64,000 bases of DNA, from contig NZ_OY787452.1 in the NCBI RefSeq assembly GCF_963678795.1, positions 310,001 to 374,000 on the forward strand, in the 5' to 3' direction. The notes below the pieces were generated by a model. The model made no database searches, had not been told where the DNA came from, and was given only the letters and a program-made list of their open reading frames with translations. Origin of the DNA: an uncultured Methanoregula sp. (lineage in GTDB: Archaea > Halobacteriota > Methanomicrobia > Methanomicrobiales > Methanospirillaceae). How positions within the stretch are numbered: the stretch's first letter is position 1; each line of letters starts with the position of its first letter. The position numbers were made by a program, and so were the translations under genes. Shown here one piece after another: positions 43,028-49,547 of this stretch.

Positions 43028-43534
43028 ATGCCAGAAGATGCGTTTGAGGAAGTAGCGGAAATTAAGTACCGGCCGGAGATTCTCGAACGAACCGAGGAAG
43101 AAGCCCGGAGGGGGATGCTGGAAGGCGAGGAGTTCATGGTTATCGAGATACAAGTGATCGGGATGGTGGAGAGCGATCAGGGGGTGGAGTCGCTGACAGT
43201 CGATTACTGTGCAGCATTTCATCAGAAGGCGCTTACTTCGCCCTGGATGAAGGAGAAGGTCCATCTCCTCACGGATGTCTGCGAGAACACGGTTATGGTC
43301 ATGAATGGTTGGATCAGATCCCGGCTCTTCCACAAACTCCAGAGACAAGAGGATAAGGAACTGTGCCTGTACCGCTTATCTGCGTGGTTGTCGATGGGCG
43401 ATGATGGGGCAGAGCGCTGGAGTATCCGGGATAAAATCGATCCGGTGTTTGAGCAGGAGGATCGGTCCGTCGTGAAACGGGCTGCTGAGGCGAGAAGGCT
43501 GGCGGGGAAGATGATGGGGCAGAAGGGGGGTTGA
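43028..43534 (+). CDS. Hypothetical island protein, 168 residues
   Basis: Soluble, mostly helical and acidic protein. It starts with GGGAGGG upstream of the ATG at 43028. Visible parts are a strand-rich segment (FMVIEIQVIGMVES) and helices (MKEKVHLLTDVCENTVMVMNGW, KRAAEARRLAGKMM). No family recognised; it could be a replication accessory or virion protein of the island. Confidence 0.6.
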   Translation: MPEDAFEEVAEIKYRPEILERTEEEARRGMLEGEEFMVIEIQVIGMVESDQGVESLTVDYCAAFHQKALTSPWMKEKVHLLTDVCENTVMVMNGWIRSRLFHKLQRQEDKELCLYRLSAWLSMGDDGAERWSIRDKIDPVFEQEDRSVVKRAAEARRLAGKMMGQKGG

Positions 43535-43587
43535 CGTTTTCACCGGCGCTACTCAATGGGGGAATAGACCGGAGAACCAACCCGTCT

Positions 43588-43752
43588 TCATTCCAGTTTT
43601 TGCCGTTGTTTCCACATTGTACGCAGAGCTTTGCACTCCTCCTCCATCAGCCTGTACAACTCGTACACTTGTGTATCAATAGGGGCATCCGTCGCCTCAA
43701 TCTGGCGGGACAGCATTGTTCTCTCAAACTTGAGCCTGCCTTCATGCAACCA
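43588..43752 (-). pseudogene. C-terminal remnant of a Type IIG/Eco57I-like restriction-modification enzyme
   Basis: The minus strand carries a 54-codon open fragment bounded upstream by TAG. It reads LSRQIEATDAPIDTQVYELY then RLMEEECKAL. This corresponds to the widely conserved C-terminal helix of Eco57I/TaqI-type methyltransferase-specificity proteins (RQIDATDxxIDxLVYELYGLTEEE). No other part of the gene is present. It is opposite in direction to the island genes. Confidence 0.6.
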
Positions 43753-43937
43753 CTAACTCAGGACTAGGGTCTGATCAGAGGCGGGTATTTGTAGTGATCT
43801 TTTTTGAAAGCGTTAAACCTGTTGAAATTGAAACCTTGAAGCTTTTTCAACCCCTCCCTTCAGCAAAACCTAAGACCCCCGTCATACAGAGTATTATTTT
43901 AGCCCACGGGCCCGGGGGCGAAGGAGCCAGTGAAAAA

Positions 43938-44441
43938 ATGGCAGATTTCGTACAGAATGGAAACATCAAGAGTGCCATCCGCACCCTTGCAGAACCAATT
44001 GCAGACGCAGCGACGTTCAACACGATCGTCCAGTCGGTCATCACGACCAACCCGTTTGCCTGTGTAGCCTACATGACCGCCGGCGAGAGCCACCCCGCCG
44101 TTGAGAAGACCCGTGAATCCTACACGGCGAGGTTCTTCTACCAGGATGCCAGTGCCAGAACGATTGGCAACACCACCGAGAAGTACAACAGCCTCGCCGG
44201 TTACAACGCTGGGATCACGGCCGTGCTCGCAGGAGCCGACAACATCGCAGCCCACGCCGGCACAATTGTCCACGATGTCGACAATGACGCATTCTCCGCG
44301 TTCCTGAAGTGCCATGACCCGAATGGCGAGATCTACATCGTGAACTTCGGCCGCAGCCGGGTCACGGTCACCTCGTACGAGGACGATGCGATCCGGGCAA
44401 AGGTCGAGACCTGGGCAGACTCCGTTGCGGCCCTCGCCTGA
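43938..44441 (+). CDS. Hypothetical island protein, possible structural protein
   Basis: 167 residues from the ATG at 43938, which has GGAG eleven bases upstream; the frame extends to 43794 without support. The protein is Ala/Thr-rich, alternates helices and strands (ADAATFNTIVQSVITTNPFA, RESYTARFFYQDAS, LAGADNIAAHAGTIVHD) and has no catalytic motif. It has its own promoter region after the gap and leads a run of membrane and acidic genes, which would suit an abundant virion or surface protein, but I cannot assign it. Confidence 0.6.
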   Translation: MADFVQNGNIKSAIRTLAEPIADAATFNTIVQSVITTNPFACVAYMTAGESHPAVEKTRESYTARFFYQDASARTIGNTTEKYNSLAGYNAGITAVLAGADNIAAHAGTIVHDVDNDAFSAFLKCHDPNGEIYIVNFGRSRVTVTSYEDDAIRAKVETWADSVAALA

Positions 44442-44523
44442 ACTATCCGGACGAAACGACCGGGGGAGGAGACCGTCGGTCCCCTCCTTTTCCGGCCCTG
44501 TCGTCTCTTTGTTGAGGAACATT

Positions 44524-44688
44524 ATGGATATTGAAACGTTAGGGATTGTGCTCGGGGCCGTGCTCCCGATCTATCCGGTATTGTTCACGATCCACCAGAA
44601 GATCGGGCAATATGACGAGATTGTCGAGGAGTTCAGGAAACTCCAAAACGAGCACGAAAGCCACCGGGAGATATATCATGGAACCTGA
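44524..44688 (+). CDS. 54-residue single-helix membrane protein
   Basis: One N-terminal hydrophobic helix (LGIVLGAVLPIYPVLFTI) followed by a charged coiled-coil-like tail (QYDEIVEEFRKLQNEHESHRE). It overlaps the next gene by eleven bases. Small bitopic proteins of this kind are frequent in archaeal virus structural modules, but the function is unknown. Confidence 0.55.
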   Translation: MDIETLGIVLGAVLPIYPVLFTIHQKIGQYDEIVEEFRKLQNEHESHREIYHGT

Positions 44689-45154
44689 AACCGACATGCA
44701 GCCGGTCGCAACCGTGACCGGCTTGTACCGGGGAACCTCCCAGGGTCTTGAGCCGCTTTCAAGCAGTATCCCGCTCTTCCGCGACTGGGTACGGCGCAAT
44801 CCCATCTTCTACGAGCTGGACCTGCACCCGGGGCTGGACGATGAAAATCTTATCATCGACCTGATCTATGATAACCTCGCACCCATCCGGCTTCAGGATC
44901 TGATGCGGGGAACGGATATCCCTCATGGATTCCGGTTATGGCCCGACTGGTTTTACATCCCGCCATACGATGAGATGCACGACATCGACGGCCGCCGGGT
45001 GTACCCGCGTGGCCCGGGCATCCACACGATACAGATCCGGACTGCCCGTCGTAAATTCGCGCAGATGGGGAGGGTTCGGGATTTCAGCCCGGCGAATGGC
45101 GGGTATACGAGCCCGGTCTTCAAAATCCGGATTGCGGGGGGAGGCAATGTTTGA
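44678..45154 (+). CDS. Hypothetical soluble island protein
   Basis: 158 residues. It is acidic and proline-rich, with PIFYELDLHPGLDDENLIID, a segment GFRLWPDWFYIPPYDEMHDI and a basic C-terminal half. There are no membrane helices or known motifs. It is embedded by overlaps between two membrane protein genes, which suggests that the three form one unit. Confidence 0.6.
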   Translation: MEPETDMQPVATVTGLYRGTSQGLEPLSSSIPLFRDWVRRNPIFYELDLHPGLDDENLIIDLIYDNLAPIRLQDLMRGTDIPHGFRLWPDWFYIPPYDEMHDIDGRRVYPRGPGIHTIQIRTARRKFAQMGRVRDFSPANGGYTSPVFKIRIAGGGNV

Positions 45155-45731
45155 GAACGAGATGCAGACCCGGGCCGCTATCTGCGGGACCGGGATCCTG
45201 CTCGGGCTGGTCCTCGTGCTGGCCCGGCTTCCCCTCATTCTTCTTATCGTACCCGTCGCGGTGCTCTTCCTCGGTCTCGTTGCCGACCCGGAGGAGACGC
45301 ATGCGGTTTGGTACGGGATGCTCTCCACGCTCGGCATCTTCGATCTCTCCGGGCTGACCGATGCCGAGCGATTGAACTACGCGGTCAAACGGCACTACTT
45401 CTGGTTCGGCGAGGTGGCTATGGCCGCCATGCTGGCCGGGGTGTTTGCGGTCCCGTTCGGGATCTACCTTGCCGGCCGGGCCGAAATCACGTTTGCGTTC
45501 CTGGGCGCAGCGGTTCTGTTCCTGCCGCTCTTCGTGTTTCTGCCAAAGTTAATCCGGCGGGCGATGAATGCGGATACGGATGCAGCGATCGGGGCGTTCG
45601 GGAAGAACGAGCATGTCAGGAAAGTGTTCTGGGCCTTGTTTGTCGCAATGGCCGGGCTGGTGCTGGCCCGGGTTCTTGACCCGGTGACGGCGCAACTGGC
45701 GGTCGGGATTATTACAGGGGCGGGTGGATGA
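45147..45731 (+). CDS. Multi-helix membrane protein of the island
   Basis: 194 residues with about five hydrophobic helices (about 12-48, 88-130 and 162-190). A loop between them contains GLTDAERLNYAVKRHYFWFGE. It starts inside the end of the preceding gene by eight bases. No transporter or enzyme motif seen. It could be a membrane component of a virion or a conjugative apparatus. Confidence 0.6.
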   Translation: MFENEMQTRAAICGTGILLGLVLVLARLPLILLIVPVAVLFLGLVADPEETHAVWYGMLSTLGIFDLSGLTDAERLNYAVKRHYFWFGEVAMAAMLAGVFAVPFGIYLAGRAEITFAFLGAAVLFLPLFVFLPKLIRRAMNADTDAAIGAFGKNEHVRKVFWALFVAMAGLVLARVLDPVTAQLAVGIITGAGG

Positions 45732-45812
45732 GATGATCCTCTCCCCATATATCTCCATTTTAAGATACCCGGGCGGGAGTGAGACGGAGAGCAACCTGGG
45801 GGAGCCACGGCC

Positions 45813-46199
45813 ATGACCGTGTCCGGCCGTCTTTCCCCGGTTGAACGGGAAGCCCGCACCATTCTCGAAACAGAAGGATACCGGGTGACCCCGATGAGAC
45901 CCTGTTTTGTCTCGCGCTATAAGCCGGTCAACCTGATGGCAATGAGGATGCCGGATGAACTGATCTATATCAAGCTCAGGCAGACTGCCCGACTGCCGGA
46001 TGATCCCGCTGCACTCGCGGAGTTCTGCCGGGACGATTCCCGGTTACTCCGCACACTTTTCCCGCTGGATACGGAGGTGTTCAGGCTCAAAAAGGAGATC
46101 TGGGTCCGGCCCCTGTCGGGGGGGTTCTGTTGTTTTGAGATCCTGCCGGACGGGATGCATGCAGTGACTCACGACCGATCACACAAGAGTACGCACTGA
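45813..46199 (+). CDS. Small paralogous island protein C
   Basis: 128 residues, third member of the family at 38804 and 39205. It has VEREARTILETEGYRVT, VNLMAMR, LIYIKLRQ, ALAEFCRDDSRLLRTL and EIWVRPLSGGFCCFEILPDG. Again Asn and Ile stand where PD-(D/E)XK nucleases have Asp and Glu, while the Lys is kept. It is the last gene of the island before nikR. Confidence 0.65.
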   Translation: MTVSGRLSPVEREARTILETEGYRVTPMRPCFVSRYKPVNLMAMRMPDELIYIKLRQTARLPDDPAALAEFCRDDSRLLRTLFPLDTEVFRLKKEIWVRPLSGGFCCFEILPDGMHAVTHDRSHKSTH

Positions 46200-46255
46200 C
46201 CACCGGGAAATGGGTGGAGCCGTCGAATCCGGGCATACGTAGTGTATTTCACCGG

Positions 46256-46282
46256 TGCGTTGTTCATACCAAGTACAACGCA
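46256..46282. promoter_or_regulatory. Inverted-repeat operator before nikR
   Basis: TGCGTTGT (46256-46263) and ACAACGCA (46275-46282) are perfect inverted arms around an 11-bp spacer, about 60 bp before nikR and just upstream of a TATA-like CTTAAAAAGG (about 46304). The total of 27 bp is close to the size of known NikR operators, so autoregulation is likely. Confidence 0.6.
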
Positions 46283-46339
46283 GGCGCTCAATTTTTCAAA
46301 ACCTTAAAAAGGTATCAGCATTGATATTCACGTACTGTT

Positions 46340-46762
46340 ATGACAATGGATGACGATCTTTCACGGATTGGAATATCACTTCCAAAGAACCTGCTCGACC
46401 GGTTTGATGAAATCCTGAACTATCGTGGGTACTCTTCCCGTTCGGAGGGTATCCGCGATGCAATCCGTACGTATATCACCTACTACAAGTGGATGTCCGA
46501 TGTCAAGGGAGAACGCGAGGGCGTCATCACGATGGTGTACGACCACGAGCAGCGGAACCTCCTTACAACCATTACCGAAATAGAACACGAACATCACGAC
46601 GTCATCAAGGCATCGCTCCATTCCCATATCACGCATGAACGCTGTCTTGAAGTGATCCTTGTCCACGGCGATGGCGAGCAGCTCAAGTCGCTGGCTGAAC
46701 GCCTGATGGCCCAGAAAGGAGTCGAATCCGTCAAGCTTACGACTATCAATATTGAAGAATAA
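46340..46762 (+). CDS. nikR: Nickel-responsive transcriptional regulator
   Basis: 140 residues. N-terminal ribbon-helix-helix (ISLPKNLLDRFDEIL, SRSEGIRDAIR) and C-terminal ACT-like nickel-binding domain with EHEHHDVIKASLHSH and ERCLEVILVHG, containing the His/His/Cys ligands. It represses or activates nickel transport genes according to nickel level. In a methanogen, nickel is needed for F430 and hydrogenases. A T-run follows the stop (46774-46780). Confidence 0.94.
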   Translation: MTMDDDLSRIGISLPKNLLDRFDEILNYRGYSSRSEGIRDAIRTYITYYKWMSDVKGEREGVITMVYDHEQRNLLTTITEIEHEHHDVIKASLHSHITHERCLEVILVHGDGEQLKSLAERLMAQKGVESVKLTTINIEE

Positions 46763-46773
46763 TCCTGAATCAC

Positions 46774-46780
46774 TTTTTTT
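46774..46780 (+). terminator. T-run after nikR
   Basis: Seven T residues lie 11 bases after the nikR stop. The interval up to 46980 has no gene; 46940-47000 is very AT-rich and holds a TATA-like AAGTATAAG (about 46989). Confidence 0.4.
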
Positions 46781-47015
46781 CATTGTTAAGATTCGTGACA
46801 TTCCTTTCCCGGGATACGATAAAATGCCATCACCCCGGAAATTCGTGAGGTATTCTTCGTAATTAATCAGGAATTGTTATGAACCGGTAAGAGAATTCCG
46901 GGGTGTTACGGGGGATTCCCTCTCATGGCTTTGCCCGAAGTATTACGTATTTAAAAAAATTACATATTTGGTGCTACAAAAATAAAAAAGTATAAGAATA
47001 AGAGCATCCTATACA

Positions 47016-47149
47016 GAAAGCAGGGTATGACTGGATGACCAGGAGTAACCCGCACCTTCGACAAGTGCATCGCATCAGGGCTGGGCTGTACAGCCGGTTG
47101 CGGGAACCGTGGGGAAACGGCTCCCGAGTGCAGCAGGAGTTGATCCACT
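47016..47149 (+). ncRNA. Multi-hairpin leader with two alternative pairings at the ribosome binding site
   Basis: Expected start about 25 bases after the TATA at 46989. Hairpins are CTGG-ATGA-CCAG (47031), GCACCTT...AAGTGC (47052-47068), GGCTG-TA-CAGCC (47084-47095), and CGGGAACCGT...ACGGCTCCCG (47101-47126). CCCGCA (47049) can pair with TGCGGG (47099) to enclose two hairpins. CTCC (47121) can pair either inside the last hairpin with GGGA or with GGAG (47136), which is the ribosome binding site of the next gene. This is the layout of a translational riboswitch or a protein-binding leader. Confidence 0.45.
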
Positions 47150-47485
47150 ATGAAAACACAACTGTATGATGGCAGCAGGAAGACCCGGGTTGATACCGCA
47201 CACGACGAATGCCACTATTCGGCACCAAGGCCTTTGACTCATTCACCCGATTTCCAGCGTCAGGGAAAAGATCTCTACATCCATACCGATCCTGAAAAGA
47301 AGATTACGTATTACCTGCATCTCTGGTCCACGGGAAAAAAGATCCCGGATAAGATCATGCCGGTCTCCCCCGCTTCTGCAGAACGGTTCCTGCGGAGCAA
47401 GTCCCTTGTCTGCAACCTCTTCCCGAAAAACGATCCCATCGCAACGCTCTACAACTGGGGATACGGGATTGCAGAAGAGTTCTGA
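47150..47485 (+). CDS. Hypothetical 111-residue protein behind a structured leader
   Basis: Soluble protein with ribosome binding site GGAG ten bases before the ATG at 47150. A polar N-terminal third with His and Cys (DECHYSAPRPLTHSP) is followed by KKITYYLHLWSTGKK and a helical C-terminal part ending NWGYGIAEEF. No family recognised. The leader suggests conditional expression. Confidence 0.65.
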   Translation: MKTQLYDGSRKTRVDTAHDECHYSAPRPLTHSPDFQRQGKDLYIHTDPEKKITYYLHLWSTGKKIPDKIMPVSPASAERFLRSKSLVCNLFPKNDPIATLYNWGYGIAEEF

Positions 47486-47832
47486 TCTTCGTATCCTCAT
47501 TTTTATCGTGCTGCGGATAGATACAGACCCGGTTTTACATGGTAAAAAAAAGATTCCTTCACCGGTTGCATCACAGCGCTTTTCTTACCTTATGAGAACC
47601 TAGTGCACGTCCCTTTTTCCGACCCTGCCGGGCGGGCAGCAACCCCCCTTTTTTGGCCCCATTTCCGCGCCGGGATGGTAAAATACACGCAGGATCGGCG
47701 GTTTTTCCCGGCCGGCTCCAATCGGGGCGCGTACAGGGCTTTTCCCGGATCAGCCTCGGGGCAAATACGCCCGGATTAGGCCCGGTTTCGCCCGTCTCCC
47801 CCGCGGGATTTCCGGGAATACCGTGGTATCCG
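47486..47832. other. Convergent intergenic region
   Basis: About 350 bp with no supported gene. T-runs at about 47547, 47610 and 47648 could terminate transcription from the left. A short stretch near 47762 (AAATACGCCCGGATTAGGCC) resembles the beginning of the element at 37002, but the similarity is limited to about 24 bases. Confidence 0.5.
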
Positions 47833-48558
47833 TTATATCGTCATTTTCCGGAAAACCCGCATGCAGATCAGAAGGACCACGATGCACAGTACCGCAAGAA
47901 GCCCGATCTGCATGAGGGGGGCGACACCGGCTTCCACGGACCGGATCGCATCGATGGCAAAACTGAGCGGGTTGACCGTAGCAATTGCCCGGAGCCACGG
48001 GGGCATCACGTTGTAAGGCATAAGGGCACTCGATGTAAAGAAGAGCGGCATCGAGATCATGGTGTTGACGGCCGCATAGGAATCATGGTCCCCGACATAA
48101 AGCGCGAGCGTTGTCGCAAGACCCGAGAGGAGGATCCCGAAGAGGAGCAGGATCAGGTAGATCATAGCATACTGGGGAAGGGTGAGAATGGTTGCACCGA
48201 TCAGCGTTGCCACGACAAGGATGATCGTGGACTGGATCATCCCACGGATGGTGATGAAGAGGATCTTGCCAAAGAGGATGCTCTCCCTCGGGGTCGGGAG
48301 TGCCAGGAACTTGTTGAGGAACCCGAGGATCTTGTCAAACATCAAAAGAGCCCCGCCCTGCAGCGATGAGGCAAGCATGGTCATCACGAGAATGCCCGGC
48401 GTGATGAAGTCAAGGTAATTCCCGGTAAAGGAGACCGGAAGCGCAAGACCCACAAAGATCAGCCACGCGGCAGGCATGACGAGCATGGCGATGACGGCGA
48501 CTTTGCCCCGGGCCCATTTGACCAGGTCCCGCTCCATGTAATACCAGATGCCGCTCAT
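47833..48558 (-). CDS. ABC-2 type exporter permease
   Basis: 241 residues with six hydrophobic helices and the ABC-2 signature near the C-terminus (PLFFTSSALMPYNVMPPWLRAI). It overlaps the stop of the upstream ATPase gene by four bases and forms with it a DrrAB-like exporter. The substrate is unknown. It follows cobN in the same direction, so a link to metal or tetrapyrrole export is possible but unproven. Confidence 0.9.
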   Translation of the reverse strand: MSGIWYYMERDLVKWARGKVAVIAMLVMPAAWLIFVGLALPVSFTGNYLDFITPGILVMTMLASSLQGGALLMFDKILGFLNKFLALPTPRESILFGKILFITIRGMIQSTIILVVATLIGATILTLPQYAMIYLILLLFGILLSGLATTLALYVGDHDSYAAVNTMISMPLFFTSSALMPYNVMPPWLRAIATVNPLSFAIDAIRSVEAGVAPLMQIGLLAVLCIVVLLICMRVFRKMTI

Positions 48559-49511
48559 CTGCGCCTCCGCAGCATGGTCCGGAACTGCTGGTCATTGAAG
48601 GACCGTGGCTCGTCCTGGTTCCCCACCGCGTTGAGGAAGACGTCATCCAGGCTGGGCTCACGGAGCGAGAGCGAATGGATAACCGTACCCTGGCCGGCAA
48701 GGACCCGGGCAAGGATCGGGAGCGCCTCTTTCCCGTTCTCTGCGGCAAAAGAGAACTCGTCACCGTCCTGCCCTACAAGACGGATGCCGTCGATCTCAGG
48801 AATGGTGACCGGTCCCGTGACCCGTGCCGTGATGACATCGGTCATCAACCCGGATTTGAGTTCTGATGGCTGCCCGAGGGCAACAATGTGCCCTTTGCTC
48901 ACGATCCCGACCCGGTCGCAGTACTGGTCGGCCTCGTCCATGTAATGGGTGGTGACAAAGATGGTCATCCCGTTCTTCCGCAATGCCCCGATATGCTCCC
49001 AGATTTTTTTCCGTGCCGCTACGTCAAGGCCGATCGTGGGTTCGTCAAGGAAGAGAACAGCGGGTTCGTGAACAAGAGCCTGGGCGAGTTCGAGCCGCCG
49101 GCGCATTCCCCCGGAATAGTTCTTCACCAGGTCGTCAGCCCGGTCAGTGAGTTCCATGATCCCGAGGACCTCATCTGTCTTATCCTTCGGGAGGGGAATC
49201 CCGTACAGGTGGGCAAAGAAGAGGACATTCTCCCGGCCGGTAAGCTTGATATCGACTGCCATGTCCTGCGGTACATAGCTGAGCTGCCTGCGGACATTTT
49301 CTGCATCGCGGACAACATCGTACCCGCAGACGCTGGCCGATCCTTTTGTCGGGCGCAGGAGGGTTGTGAGCATCAGTACCGTCGTCGTCTTACCGGAGCC
49401 GTTGGGGCCCAGCAGGCCGAAGATCTCGTTGTTCACCGAGAGGGAGAGGTGATCCACCGCACAGAGTGCATCGTAATACCGGGTGAGGTCGTGGGTTTCA
49501 ATGGCGTTCAT
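48555..49511 (-). CDS. ABC-2 type exporter ATPase (DrrA-like)
   Basis: 318 residues. Walker [11 protein letters not shown], signature NYSGGMRRRLE, Walker B VLFLDEPTIGLD and the switch His TTHYMDEA. A C-terminal extension of about 80 residues (ITARVTGPVTIPEIDGIRL) is typical of DrrA-type proteins. It is encoded 36 bases downstream of cobN and overlaps the permease gene. Confidence 0.92.
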   Translation of the reverse strand: MNAIETHDLTRYYDALCAVDHLSLSVNNEIFGLLGPNGSGKTTTVLMLTTLLRPTKGSASVCGYDVVRDAENVRRQLSYVPQDMAVDIKLTGRENVLFFAHLYGIPLPKDKTDEVLGIMELTDRADDLVKNYSGGMRRRLELAQALVHEPAVLFLDEPTIGLDVAARKKIWEHIGALRKNGMTIFVTTHYMDEADQYCDRVGIVSKGHIVALGQPSELKSGLMTDVITARVTGPVTIPEIDGIRLVGQDGDEFSFAAENGKEALPILARVLAGQGTVIHSLSLREPSLDDVFLNAVGNQDEPRSFNDQQFRTMLRRRR

Positions 49512-49547
49512 CGATCATCCTTGTAATAACGCTGTATGGCACCGCGA

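Larger units (their letters stand above)
38442..46199. mobile_element. Putative integrated replicon or provirus-like island
   Basis: The genes in this interval share overlapping ends, one orientation, and almost no recognisable chromosomal function. They include a phage-type PrimPol-helicase with an internal iteron-like array, three members of one small protein family, short membrane and acidic proteins, and a restriction enzyme remnant. I see no integrase, tRNA gene or direct repeat at the edges, so the limits are set only by the flanking wHTH regulator (ending 37693) and nikR (starting 46340). Confidence 0.45.

Noticed and set aside
43531..43767. Plus-strand ORF after the 43028 gene
   Set aside because: It is the shadow of the minus-strand restriction enzyme remnant, which has a recognisable protein motif.
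47653..48369. Plus-strand 238-codon ORF rich in Asp, Arg and His
   Set aside because: It is antisense to the ABC-2 permease, whose membrane helices and family signature are clear.
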